Source: Lophium mytilinum (taxonomy: Eukaryota > Ascomycota > Dothideomycetes > Mytilinidiales > Mytilinidiaceae). From it: a DNA stretch of 64,000 nt. Location of the stretch: positions 2,203,615-2,267,614 of the forward strand of contig MU004184.1 of the NCBI GenBank assembly GCA_010093605.1, written 5' to 3'. The notes under the pieces are model-generated. The model was not told the DNA's origin. It saw only the letters and a list, made by a program, of their open reading frames with translations, and did not search any database. This document shows positions 34,103 through 45,314 of this stretch, one piece after another. A program made the translations under genes and the position numbers. Numbering within the stretch: position 1 is the first letter of the stretch; every line of letters begins with the position of its first letter.

Positions 34103-35349
34103 ATGTCGTCCGCCATAGATACCCTTCTGTCGTATTTGCGTGTTCCTGTCCTGGCGTCCTCTGGATTAGCGGCGGTGCTCAGTGGCCTCCTTTACTTCAA
34201 GCAAAAGTAAAGACTTCTACGACTGTGCCCCACGTACCCTTTCTGACACCCACCAGCGAGATCATCTACCCCCGAAACATTCCTCCCGGCTCGCGGACCG
34301 AAGTACCAAAGCCCCCTCAGTTTGGAATATCTGATTTCGAAGAACTGATGATTCCAACCCCCGACGGAGAGTCTCTGAGCGCATTCTTCATTCGGCCGTC
34401 CAACAAACAGCTTGCTATAAACACTACTATTTTGATGTTTCATGGAAATGCGGGGAACATTGGCTATCGACTGCCTATCGCGAAGGTTTTGGAACAAGAC
34501 ATGGGATGCAACGTCCTGATGCTCCAATACAGGGGCTATGGCCTCTCCACGGGCACTCCAAACGAGAAGGGTCTTATGATAGACGCACAAACGGGCATAG
34601 ATTATATCAGGAAGCGAGCTGAGCTGAGCGGTACAAAGATTGTACTGTATGGGCAAAGTTTGGGAGGTGCTGTTAGCATCGGGCTCGCAGCGAAGAACCA
34701 AAAGCAAGGTGACATTGCTGGAATGATCCTTGAAAACACATTTCTTTCGATTCGAAAACTCATTCCAAGGTAATCTCTGCAATTCCTTGGGAGCCGGTTG
34801 TGCAAGACTTACATGTACAGTGCCTTTCCCCCAGCCCGATACTTAGCGCCTCTATGTCATCAAATATGGCCGAGCGAAGACACTCTGCCACTTATCAACA
34901 GCATCCCTATACTGTTTCTGAGCGGCCTCAAAGACGAGATTGTCCCGTAAGTCCCTTTTGAGAATTATCAGCTGCTCTACAAAAGCTCCGATTGTCGTTC
35001 ATGAAGATTGCATGGACGGACTTGCGCAACTTTGATAGGGCTGCAAGTCAACCTCGCGGGCTTTTGCAATATCAATGCCAGCGCGAGGAATACGTCAAGC
35101 AATCCCTCCAGAACGCAACTAGACATACGTTACATAACATGAAAGACACCCCTCTAATTTCTCCACTTTAGACCTTCGCATATGGCACAGCTATACAAGT
35201 CATGCCGGGCAAGCACTAAGATCTGGCGAGACCTCCCAAATGGCACTCACAATGACACGGTTGCTGAGCCTGGATATTTCGAGTACATCGACGAGTTCCT
35301 CAAACAACACGTCATTCGATCTGAACCGATTCGACGTGCCAAGTATTGA
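34103..35349 (+). CDS. BEM46/ABHD13-type alpha/beta hydrolase
   Basis: Four exons, 34103-34206, 34257-34769, 34821-34946 and 35172-35349, give 306 aa. An N-terminal membrane anchor (about residues 14-32) is followed by NEIIYPRNIPPGSRTEVPKP, the family hallmark. The fold shows the oxyanion block FHGNAGNIG, the nucleophile in LYGQSLGG (Ser about 169), the acid in GLKDEIVPPSHM and the His in NGTHNDT. The triad is complete. BEM46 proteins sit at the plasma membrane or ER and affect polarity and hyphal growth in Neurospora; the substrate is unknown. The last intron is unusually long for this window (225 nt). Confidence 0.93.
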
Positions 35350-36299
35350 GGATGACATATCACGACATGGATGGCAGTAAGTAAGTGAGAATATATACAT
35401 AGTTCATGGCAATCCGGGCTCCGATACCCGCCAGCGTGTTCGGAGGATGATAAGGAGCGCGACCGGCCAACCGCAGAGTGATCTTATATGATACCCAGCT
35501 ACGTGTAGTAGTTAAGAGCTCGGCGGCATCATGGCTGTTTAGTAGCGGGTTAGGAACTCCAACAACGTCTATGCAATTGGATATCCAGTAAGACAGGCGT
35601 TTTCCGATACCGAGTACCCGCATAGCACTACACACATAGCGAAATTTCAATGTGCTCCGACTCGGTCTGGAGCTCTATCACACCTCAAACTACTCGCCAG
35701 TACGTCCAACGACCAAGGCTTTATTCAGCATCAAAGTCTAGTAATGATGATGTATTAGATTAGATCTTCTTTCCCGCGTGGGAATCATTTGATATATACT
35801 TGCAAGCATCACTTCCGTTCATGTACAAGGTTTATTGAGGCTCTACCTCTTCGAGGCGGGCCTGCAGCGGACCGGCAGCGCGTACCACTATCTACTGACC
35901 AAACGGAGGCCAGAGACCGTAGAAGCACCAAACAGCCAACCGATGGGCGCGGGGATAGTCGCCGATCTCCCGCCATTAGCGGCGGCCCGCAAATCATGTT
36001 CGTTCCTCGGAGTCGTCTTGACTCGTCGGAGAAAGGTACAAAAGCTAATTGTCATTCTAGGATCCGCACATCGTCATCGTTCTCCTTCCGGAGCTTCTAG
36101 TTCAACGCTTGCCCAACCATGTATGGTCAATGGGCTGTTAAGGACAATTTGTCATGCCTGCGTCAACGATAAATCACACTCATACCCGTTGATCTCTGAT
36201 AGTTGTCTAAAATGATGCCGTTTTCCGACAGGGCCAGCTTATATTAAGTTGCTCCCCAAGAATACAAAGTCAATCATCTACGCTAGGTTCACTATCGCA
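35350..36299. other. Intergenic
   Basis: 950 bp with only short frames and no recognised product. A TATATTAA element near 36240 lies about 60 bp before the ATG of the secreted hydrolase and could be its TATA box. Confidence 0.45.
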
Positions 36300-37872
36300 A
36301 TGGCAATCATGCAATCACTAGCTGTTCTCACTCTCTTTGGACTTGCCGCTGCTAAACAGTGCAAGAATCTTACCATTCCCGTCGACATATCGGCTAAAAA
36401 CGGCATATACAACGTCCCAGTTTTCACAAGCAACCAAGACGCTGCCACTTTCACTCAGAACTACACCAACGCTGAATATGGAGGAAAGTACCCAATGGCC
36501 GCACTCCTGGGCTATCAAACTGTGGAAGGCTCGTACAACATCAGCGCCCAGTTTTGCACACCTGACGCAATGAACGGGTCCCAGCCCGTTATTCAAGTTC
36601 TTACCCATGGGATTGGGTTTGACAAGGGGTAAGTTGCGCCGTCTACGGTAGCGCCGCATGCTGATCAGGTATGCTTAGTTATTGGGATCTTCCCTTCAAC
36701 AATTTCAACTATAGCTATGTCGATGTTCTAGTAGACTCGTATGGTTTCTGTACACTGAGTTATGATCGATTCGGCATTGGCAACAGCTCACATGGCGACC
36801 CTTACACTTTGATTCAGTAAGTCCCCCACCAATGGCCTAAAGTTTATGAGCCTAGAAGGGTATGTAGGTACACAACGAGACGAATGTACTGACTTTTCAG
36901 GGCACCTGCGGAAGTATCTGCTCTCCACCAGATCAACACCGGGCTTCGCAATGGAACCGTCGTTGGTATTCCTCACGCCTTCGAGAGGATCGTCAACGTC
37001 GGTCATTCTTTTGGTTCCCAGCAATCGTACATGCTGGCAACGATGTATCCAGATAGCACAGATGCTATCATCCTGACTGGCTTTTCATTCAACAGTTCGT
37101 CCCTCGCCGCCACCCTGACTTCCTGGAACTCCAAGATTGCCCGCGAGAACCAACCTCTGCGGTTTGGAAGTACGACACCGGAAGAGATTGAAGCTGTGCT
37201 TGATAGTGTAGGCATAAACCTCCAGAAGTTTAGTGCGGCAGCCAGCAACCTCAGCATTTCCTCTGGAGAGGCTATAGATATCTTACGAACGACTGAGCTC
37301 TGGGACTTCATCGCCGGCTACAATGAAACTGCAGCCGCGCCTCCTCAAGATTTACCTACCGGTTACATCACGTGGGCAGACGTCTGGGCCAATCAATACG
37401 CCGTGAGTTTTGTACCATAGGTTGTACAATTTTTCAATGCTTATACCCAGCAGTTCCTCTATCCTACCAACATAGACCCCGAGATCTTATACTATTCCGA
37501 GCAAACCAAGCAACCTTACACGGTACGCTGTCTTAGGCTTGTCACTGCTGCGACATGCTAATCAATAAAATATAGGTTGGAGAGATACTAACTCTTGGAG
37601 GAACACCTGAAGTGTCGCCATTCAGTGGGCCTGTTCAGATAGTCACTGGCAACCAGGACGCGATCTATTGCAGCGGTGACTGCATGGCCACAGGCCTGCC
37701 CAGCGTCCCTTCAATTCCGGCGGCTGCTGGGGAGTACTTTCCAAATGCGAAGCCATTCAGCGCATATCTGCAACCAAACACTGGGCATGCGATTAATTTG
37801 CATTATAATGCCACCGCCGCATACAGAGAGATTGGCGAGTTCCTGGTAGCGAATGGATTTAAGCCATCGTGA
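36300..37872 (+). CDS. Secreted alpha/beta hydrolase
   Basis: Five exons, 36300-36628, 36679-36816, 36901-37402, 37454-37522 and 37576-37872, give 444 aa. A signal peptide is clear (MAIMQSLAVLTLFGLAAA). The body has many N-glycosylation sequons (NLT, NYT, NYS, NSS, NIS). Hydrolase landmarks are HGIGFDKGYWDLPF, the nucleophile in GHSFGS (Ser about 192), an acid candidate in TGNQDAIYCSGDC and the His in NTGHAINLHYN. The closest type I know is the fungal extracellular AB-hydrolase-1 group of unknown substrate. The fourth exon has a tandem CAGCAG acceptor (37448-37453), so an extra Gln is possible. It is the last normal-GC gene before the large AT-rich block. Confidence 0.88.
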
Positions 37873-38547
37873 GGATGAAATGTGCGGATAACACATGTAA
37901 TACTAGACATGGACAGCACAATCATATATACTTATCTATGATTAAGGGACTAGTGACGTGAATCCCTCCGTCCTAGCTAATCTCGCGTCTTCCTAGGACA
38001 GCTAGGTCTACTCCTCGGAGCGCCCTCTTAAGGAAGAAGGAGGTGATGTAGGAGAGGAGCGGTGGCAATGTAGTGGCAATGCTGAGAAAGTGAATACTAT
38101 TAGAAGGCTTCAAGAGCATAACAATAGCTGAATAAGGGGCAGAGATGCAGTATTACAGGCGGTAGTTCATAAAGTCCACACTTGATAAGCAAGCTTATGT
38201 TAAGGATTCAGTATATTTATTATCATGCTAGGTATACTATAGTGTGTATATAAGCTAGTAGCATAGCTAGAGCATGTACTTAAGCTTTATATATAGTCTT
38301 ATTTATAGAATTTTATATTTTAGAGAACACTAGTATAAATAGTAACTTAGTTAGAAGTTAAGCTATCTCTCTTTTCTTATTATTATAAATATTATTATAC
38401 TAACGTAGCTCCTATTAAATCTATATAGCTGGTCTATCTAGGCTAGTTTATAAGTAGAAACAGTTTACTACTTATAGTACTTAAATAGAGCCCTATCTAC
38501 TGCAGTATTTATATAATGCTAAGCACTCTTTTTATTATTATTATAAT

Positions 38548-38820
38548 TATAAGTTTTATAATAGTAGAAGCGTTATATACTTACGCATAATACGCTTTAA
38601 AGCTATTAAATGGAATAAAACCGTAAACGTTTAAAGGTAATACAAGGAACATTAGATAATATTAGAATAATATTACAGAAGCATTTAATAATGCATTAAA
38701 TAGCTTATATATAACTCTATTACTATAGTATAGAATAGAACTTAAGTAATATAAGTCCTATCTATCTATTTACTTATCTATCTATTCTTATACTAACTCT
38801 ATACCTTTAACAATTATATT
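38548..38820 (+). mobile_element. Diverged copy of the inverted-repeat arm
   Basis: It aligns by eye with the left arm of the 27455 element in the same orientation: AAGCGTTATATA, TTACGCATAATA, TTAATAATGCATTAAAT, ATAGAACTTAAGTAATAT and CTCTATACCTTTAAC with TATC units before it. About 270 bp further on (39085-39160) a short match to the opposite arm (GTATAGAGTTAA) leads into a GATA tract and then directly into hAT sequence. Confidence 0.65.
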
Positions 38821-39116
38821 ACTATTAGAGATGTATAGTATATCTATTCAGTCTACTATAGGATAAGCAATGCTAATATATTATTCTATATCTAAGTATA
38901 TAATATTAGTCTTAGAATAGAATATAAAAATCTACCACTTTTTCTTCTAGAGTTTACACTTTAAGAATAGAAGGGAGTCAGCCTATTCTCTTACTAAGCA
39001 ATAATATAACTACTATAGTCTAGAAGTAGAATATACCTAAGAAGAGTTACCTTAGCTATCTTAAGATAGGTATTTATATTATATAATATTTATCAAAAGT
39101 ATAGAGTTAATGGAAG

Positions 39117-39158
<42 letters not shown>

Positions 39159-39164
39159 AAGGGA

Positions 39165-41010
39165 CTTACTCTTTAAATCTGCGCTTTAGAAGCTCTTTTC
39201 CTGTAGTAATTTAACCTTGTTAAAATCTAAAGTGCTTAGTAAGGCCCTCGTCCTTATAATAAGGGTAAAGAAGAATATTAAAGACGTATACTAAATCTAG
39301 CTCGCTTAGGGCTATAGGGAAATACTATAAAGGCTTTCCCCTTGCTTTTTAAGCCGCATTATAGCCAGTTTTGCCTATATTAGAGTCTATAAGATAGGCG
39401 TTAAATTTTGCCCTTATTCTAAGCACCTCTGGCAGCCCTAGCTTTAAAGTAATAAACTTTTCCCCCTAAGACTTAAAGGTAATCTTTATTAGGATAGAAA
39501 AAAGCTTAATTAGGCTATTAAGCCTTTTCTAGTCCTCTCTATTAAGCCTTTATTGGGCAATTCTAAGTGCTAGCCGTTAAAAAAAGGGCTTAATAGCCGC
39601 CTTTTTTTATTTGGAGGTTTTAAGTATTAAATAGGTAGAATTCCAGCGTATAAGGGTATCTAGAGGGATTATAGGAGGTCCCTTATAGTTATACATCTTA
39701 TTATAGCGCTTATACTCTTTAGAAAGCTCGTAATTATACTTTATAGCAAGCACAATAAGGCGAATCTTGTTAAAAGTGCCTTTCTCCTGATTTTCTGCTA
39801 TTAAAACGTTAGCTAGATAGATAGATAGGTAGATAGATAAATAGATGAATTTAGGTAGATAGATAGATAGATGAATTTAAGCAGATAGATAGATAGATAG
39901 ATAGATTTGGGCAGATAGATAGATAGATAGATTTAGGCAGATAGACTTACCTACTTCTTCTTCTTCTTCTCTTAGCTTTTAGTAGGCATTTAGGGGTGTG
40001 GCTTTAAATTACTTAATAGCACTTTGCGCTACTAAATTCATAATATAAGGCAGGCAGGGCATATTAACAAGAAGCCTATGCGTTCTGCAGCCCTCTTAAT
40101 TAAGAAAATAACGGTATTCTCTTATAATTTCTACTATATTAAAAGCATTATCTCTTATAACACTACTAATACTTTTTTTAATGCTAAAATCTTCTAGAAC
40201 TATACAAAAAAGGTCGAACTAATATTTAGATGAATAGGCCTAATTAAGGGGTGGCATAGCAAAGAGAAAGCTTTGCATTTTCTAGTTCAAATTAATAAAT
40301 TAATAAGTAATTCTAAAGAACTCTGTTTTGTTGCTTGCAGTTCATGCTCTAAAAGCCGTAGAGATAACGCCTCCTAATTTAATTTATTAAGCTAGATTTA
40401 ACTTAATCTAGGCTTTTTCCACCTAAAATACCTCCTTAATATTCTTTTTCATCTTCCTAGGAGTAGGACAGGTAATATTGCGATTTAGATACTTAAAAGC
40501 ATCTTAAAACGCCTTTTTTAAGATAATACTAATAGAAAGATTGCACTCTACAACTAGATTTAGAAGCAGCTTTGAAAACTGGCTTTAATCTGGTTTCCCT
40601 TTCTAAGTAGAAAGGTTTTCTTCCTTCTTCTTGTGCGAAATGCGCAGCCGGTCCTAATTATTAAGCATTTAAGTCGATTAAGCAGCGTACCAGCCTCTTG
40701 CTAAATTAGCTTTAGCTGCAGCTGCTTTTTCCCTAGCATTCTCTGCTATAGCTCAGATTTAGGGGTGTTGGTTGCGATAATAAGTGAGAAAGTTAGATGT
40801 ATTTATTAAATCAGCATCTACAACTAAACTCTAGTTGCAATTTGCGCAGCTAACTCTTACTCTCCTCTTTCTGCCCTGTTTAAATTCAAGAAGGGTTACT
40901 GTTAGTAAACCTTCTAAAAATAGATAGCCCTTAAATAATATTGCTGGAAGTGTAAAATTTAGTGAACGATAGATCGATTTGTCCTTCTTAGGTGGCATGA
41001 TTAAGATACG
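39165..41010 (-). pseudogene. hAT-family transposase remnant (RIP-decayed)
   Basis: Read on the minus strand with its stop codons noted, not repaired. The start is near 40998 (MPPKKDK). A BED-like zinc-finger remnant follows (SCANC then FLTYYRNQHP). Next come the RNase H-like catalytic region (ITCPTPRKMKKNIKEVF, a TAF-x-A-x-TASNKTEFF block, FLFAMPPL, VLEDFSI and SVIRDNAFN) and the later DTLIRWNSTYLIL and YPYYKDEGLTKHF blocks. The order matches hAT transposases. Many in-frame stops occur at TAA/TAG, consistent with C-to-T damage. A GATA array interrupts the region at 39808-39950. The C-terminal dimerisation (hATC) part is missing. Confidence 0.8.
39808..39950. repeat. GATA array with AAATTTAGGCA-type spacers
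   Basis: Runs of GATA separated by AATTTAGG/AATTTAAGC/ATTTGGGC-type spacers. The same composite unit appears in opposite orientation at 41317-41582 (TATC runs with CTGCCTAAATTTATC spacers). It lies within the decayed transposase. Confidence 0.85.
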
Positions 41011-41316
41011 CACTTAATACCTTTTCTCTGCGTCTTTCTAGCTCTTCTTGGACCTATCTACTTCTAAATTGCAAAAAGATTGCTATATACTGCTTGCTGT
41101 GTAGTTAAATTACTATATACTGCTTGCTGTATAGTTAGATTGCTATTATATAGTTAATTAGTATAACTAGGGCACAAATAACCTAGCAAACTAATAAGCA
41201 AACTCATTAGCAAATAAATAACAAACAATAAGGTAAATAGCAAATATATACGTAAATATATACGTAAATATATATGTAAATATATACATAAACATATATA
41301 TAAATAAAAGGTAAAC

Positions 41317-41360
<44 letters not shown>

Positions 41361-41370
41361 GGCTAAATTC

Positions 41371-41406
<36 letters not shown>

Positions 41407-41498
41407 CTCTGTCTAAATTCATCTATCTATCTATCTATCTATCTATCTCTCTATCTAAATTCATCTATCTATCTATCTGTCTATCTATCTGCCTAAAT

Positions 41499-41582
<84 letters not shown>
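41317..41582. repeat. Long TATC array with TGGCTAAATTCATC spacers
   Basis: About 265 bp of TATC units broken at intervals by GGCTAAATTC, GTCTAAATTC or GCCTAAATTT spacers, then about 20 uninterrupted units. It lies about 300 bp upstream of the start of the hAT remnant, mirroring the GATA tract at 39115-39160 beyond its 3' end. Confidence 0.9.
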
Positions 41583-41839
41583 TTACCCCCTTTTTATGCT
41601 TAATTATCTACGTATCTTAAGTTTAACAGTATTTCCAGTATAATAGTAGCATAATATAGCCGTAGTAAAAAAATCAGCCTAATTGGGCTTAGTTTCACTT
41701 TCACCAACTTTTAGTTACGTGATATTTCTAAATAGGCCTATATTTCTATTTGAAATAACTCTATATAGACCCCTATTTTCTATTCCTTATAGAATAAAAT
41801 AAAATAGAATCAAATAGAAATATATTTTCTATCCTGCAT

Positions 41840-42075
41840 AATACTGTCAAGGTATATAAGTTTAAGTGACACTCTACAGTCCCTCTAGATACAGGAACTT
41901 TAAAATCCCAATCTGCATACAGGTACTTTCCCTCCCAATCCAGGAAACCGAGCTGCACTTGCGCAGCTTGAGCTATGGCTGTGCTAGGGAAGGCGCCTGA
42001 CAGAGACTGAGCAGCGGCGCTCTTAAATCTAGGGCCGTTGGCAATATCTAAAGTTGCCGCCCAATACAAAGGATT
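41840..42075 (-). pseudogene. Orphan coding-like fragment
   Basis: A normal-GC stretch reads YWAATLDIANGPRFKSAAAQ and continues through a plausible globular sequence (EGKYLYADWDFKVPVSRG) before entering AT-rich DNA and stopping. Upstream the frame runs into a homopolymer of about 14 T (plus strand, 42073-42086). No start, splice site or family is recognised. It is probably the remains of a gene cut by transposon insertion, or a captured fragment. Confidence 0.35.
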
Positions 42076-42381
42076 TTTTTTTTTTTGGCAACAAGCAAGA
42101 ACCCAATTAAGACAATCGAAAGGGTGCGATTTCTTAAGCGTGTAAAACTGTACCGTTACGGTGAGACTAGAAACAACTTTGAGTTGTGGTGGACTTGCAC
42201 GCAGTTGTTAAAGTTGTTGATCTTTCTTGGGTGGTAACTTAAATAACACAAACTCCTTTGTATGTCACCGAAAGGGCCTTTGTTTATTACGCTCATTACC
42301 CTCTCTGCAATGGCTACCTCATAGAACACGCCCATTCCGCTGGACCCGCCGCAGCCATTATACACCTTGGATAGATCCCAG

Positions 42382-42960
42382 TCAGGCCTTCAATCCAGCT
42401 AGTACGAACATAGACATACAAATCATGGCGCCAACTGCCCATACCTTGAAACGAAGTGGTGCTTGCCCTAGCGCAAGCCTCTCTGTCCCTTGATGCCAAA
42501 TGTAAACATAGGTGTACAGCACGCGGCTCGCTAGCCAGCCCAATGAAAGCACATTCATGGTGAGTGCGGAGACGCCTGCAGAATTGCCTGCTGTCACCGC
42601 GGCGGCGAAAAGTGGGAGGGCCTCAAACCCATTTGCTGAACATCCTTCAGCCCGCAGTAAACGACCCCGAAGCTAACTTCAGATTAGCTCGCATAACTGT
42701 CCAGAGTTGCTTGCTAGAACGTACCGCTTCATCTAAATCAGCTTTCTTTAGGGTTTCAGGGAAGCCTCTGGGATCATTTCGATCAAAGAGTTTTTTCCCA
42801 GGTCCTGAAAGCCCTGAATAAAACCGGGCACTAAGGGCAAGAATTAGTGCTGGTGGAATCTGAGCGAATGTTAGCCGTCACCAAAAAACGACGAGATTGT
42901 ATATTTTCAGCTCACCGTGAAGTACGAGATATTTTTATCGGAACCTAGTAAACTTAACAT
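42382..42960 (-). CDS. MAPEG-family membrane protein
   Basis: Three exons, 42960-42916, 42859-42725 and 42672-42382, all joined in phase 0, give 156 aa. MAPEG proteins are four-helix membrane enzymes of eicosanoid and glutathione metabolism; fungal members of this subgroup have no fixed substrate. Seen here: an N-terminal helix (FTIPPALILALSARFY), a soluble loop with DRNDPRGF, then RAEGCSANGFEALPLFAAAV with the family's Glu-Ala-x-x-x-Phe/Leu pattern, and two further helices (ALTMNVLSLGWLASRVLYTYVYI and AMICMSMFVLAGL). No stop or frameshift is found. It is the only intact gene inside 7 kb of decayed transposon DNA. Confidence 0.88.
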
Positions 42961-43250
42961 AATGGAGTGCAATGATTCTTATCGTGAACGTTCTGAGGCA
43001 ATAGCAATGCTGCTATGTAACTTTGCGCGTGGTTTATTAATTATCGTAATTGTTCTCCGTACCGGACCAAATGGCCGGGACACCGTATCCATTCATCGGA
43101 CGGTTCCTTGGCATTAGGCCGTAACTATTCGCCCAGAGCAGGATTACAAACCACCTTCGGGAAATTGAGTTATCCCGGCTCCACGCCTTCACTACAGTTT
43201 CGAGTCGCGGAGCAAAGTTAAGCCGACCTAAGCCGGGACCTAAGCTACAA
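42961..43250. other. MAPEG upstream region
   Basis: Normal-GC sequence upstream of the MAPEG start codon, presumably its promoter. It contains clustered CCGGGAC/CCGACC-like G+C elements between 43060 and 43240. The transition to AT-rich repeat DNA is abrupt near 43245. Confidence 0.45.
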
Positions 43251-43899
43251 TAATATAGAGTTACGTAATTAATAGGCGTTAAGAGTATATAGATTAGGGT
43301 TAGTGTAATACCTATAGTATAGAAAGGTAGATTAGTATAAGTATAAAAGCAGCACGTAATAAGTAGATAACCCCTTCTTAATTGCAGATAGTAGCACTTT
43401 AGTACCTATTCTAGCTTCTTCTTATATAGTCTACCCTAGATAGTATAAGGGGCGCTGCTAAGTGCATATTCTAGACCCTACTGGTTACGTAAGGTAAGGA
43501 ACATTAGAACTACTATGCCACTAGGTTTTAGAAGGTTGGAGGAGGTATACTACTACTATAATAAATAACTAACTATAATCTAAGTAGACGGATATATCTA
43601 GCTATATCTCTTAATAATAGATATTATAGAAAGTATACTTATTTATTAATACTAGGTACTATAAAGCAACTTTAAAGATTTAGGTAAAATACTTATAAAA
43701 CTAGAATATACACTTAGCCCCGCCCCTTATATAATAACAAGAGCTTCTTCTCTATTATAATATAGTAAAGGTTATCCTCTTCTACTCTCTCTATCTTTTC
43801 CTAAATAAACCTAATCCCTATATCTATTAATATACCGCCCTTAACTACTATAATATAGAATTTAACCTATTAAATATTTTAAGACTTTTTAAAAGAAAA

Positions 43900-44349
43900 G
43901 AAATAGGCTATTAAACTTAAACCCCTTCTTTTAAGGCAAGAGCTTAAAGTTGCGTAATAGATACTTGATAAAAATAACTAAATAAGGTTTAATACTCTTA
44001 TTTAGCTTCTATTAATACTAACAGAAATTACTATTTAGTTTTAGGGGGAACGGTATATTACATAAGAGCCTAGACTACTAGAAGTACTTAGAATAAGGGA
44101 GACATTTAACGCCTATCCCCTAGATTATATTATAGGCAAAATTAGCTATGCTGCGGCTTAAAAAGTACAGGAGAAAATTCCAAAGTATTTCCCTAGGCCC
44201 TAGGCGAGCTTGATTTAATATGCTTCTTTACTATTCTTATTTCCCTTGTTATAAGGACTAGGGCCTTACTACGTACTTTAGATTTCTACTAGGTCAAATT
44301 ACTAGAGGAAAAGATCTCCTATAGCGCAAATTTAAAGAGTAAGTCCCTG

Positions 44350-44360
<11 letters not shown>
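43900..44360 (+). pseudogene. Second hAT transposase remnant, opposite orientation
   Basis: It matches the C-terminal half of the minus-strand remnant: a decayed counterpart of FKLEGG-type sequence, then VLRIRETFNAYPLDYIIGKISYAA, the ALGELDLI-type block and the YYKD-like segment. The shared nucleotide tail ATTTAAAGAGTAAGTCCCT runs directly into TATC repeats in both copies. Stop codons are frequent. The N-terminal half is absent or unrecognisable. Confidence 0.7.
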
Positions 44361-44381
<21 letters not shown>

Positions 44382-44412
44382 GCTTCTTATCTATCTATCT
44401 ATCTATCTAACT
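44348..44412. repeat. TATC tracts after the second hAT remnant
   Basis: Two TATC runs separated by AGCTTCT and followed by AACTATTCCCTTTTATAC. This order resembles the TATC-to-TATTC arm of the inverted-repeat elements. Confidence 0.8.
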
Positions 44413-45314
44413 ATTCCCTTTTATACTTATCTATCTATATTTATTTATATATTAATATACCTTTCTACTATTTTTCTATATCTTTTATAGTCTTATTTTA
44501 GATTATTAAAAATAGTCCTTTCTATTTTATACTTTACAGGTGAAGGGTTCTAGTATTTATATACCCTTTTTTTAGTAAATATACGCCTCTACTTCTATCT
44601 AACTTAATTACTAACTAGAAAAGCTTAAAGCTTTATGTAGAGCTCTATTTTTATATATATCTATTTTAATTTAAGGCTGTATAGCTTCTTTACTCTTCTT
44701 TTTAATTAATTACTATAGCTATTTATATACCCTTATATTACTACTTATAATACCTATATATATACTAGAACTCTTCTATACTATATATAGCCCTCTCTAC
44801 TAGCGCCTATTTCTATATAGTATTAATCTCTAGATACCTCTTTTAGCACTCCTTCATATACTATTAGCTAATACTAAAGCTTATAATAGCCTAACCTCTT
44901 TACCTTAGAATAAGAATAATAATAATAATTAGAATATAACTAAGAATAATAATTAGAATTTAGTTATATATACTTTAGTTTAGAGACATTATTATTTTAG
45001 GTAATTAGAAATCTATAGCTACACCTCTAAGCTATTTAGAAGATTAGATAGGTAGTAAAGGTATATATTTACTAAGAATAATATATATATCTACTAAAAA
45101 GAGAGTGTATAAATACTAGCACTTTAAATAAGCATTCTTTATAGAAGATAAAATAATAATACTACTATTGAGATAGTCTCTATATATGAATTTACGGCCT
45201 ATAAAATACACTTATTATTTGTGCTACCACCGTACTGCTCCTACTATAATACCAATCGCTACACAGAAATACACAAAACAGTAACACTCCCTCTTCCAAT
45301 CCAAAGCTGTCGCG

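Larger units (their letters stand above)
37980..41830. other. AT-rich, RIP-like repeat block 2
   Basis: TA-dense sequence with stop codons in all frames. It holds an inverted-repeat arm (38548-38820), a decayed hAT transposase (39165-41010, minus), and GATA/TATC arrays at 39115-39160, 39808-39950 and 41317-41582. The first 200 bp (to about 38180) are less AT-rich and may be an older insertion boundary. No intact gene is present. Confidence 0.75.
43250..45280. other. AT-rich, RIP-like repeat block 3
   Basis: TA-dense decayed sequence containing the second hAT remnant (43900-44360) and TATC tracts (44348-44412). From 44420 to 45200 it is AT-rich with no recognisable element. It ends near the 3' end of the gene at 45315. 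Confidence 0.7.

Noticed and set aside
41317-41582. Regularly spaced repeat resembling a CRISPR array
   Set aside because: Units are tetranucleotides with near-identical spacers, in a eukaryotic genome. It is a composite microsatellite.
42156-42365. 69-codon minus-strand ORF downstream of MAPEG
   Set aside because: It overlaps the 3' flank of the MAPEG gene, has no family match, and appears to be a chance frame in the UTR region.
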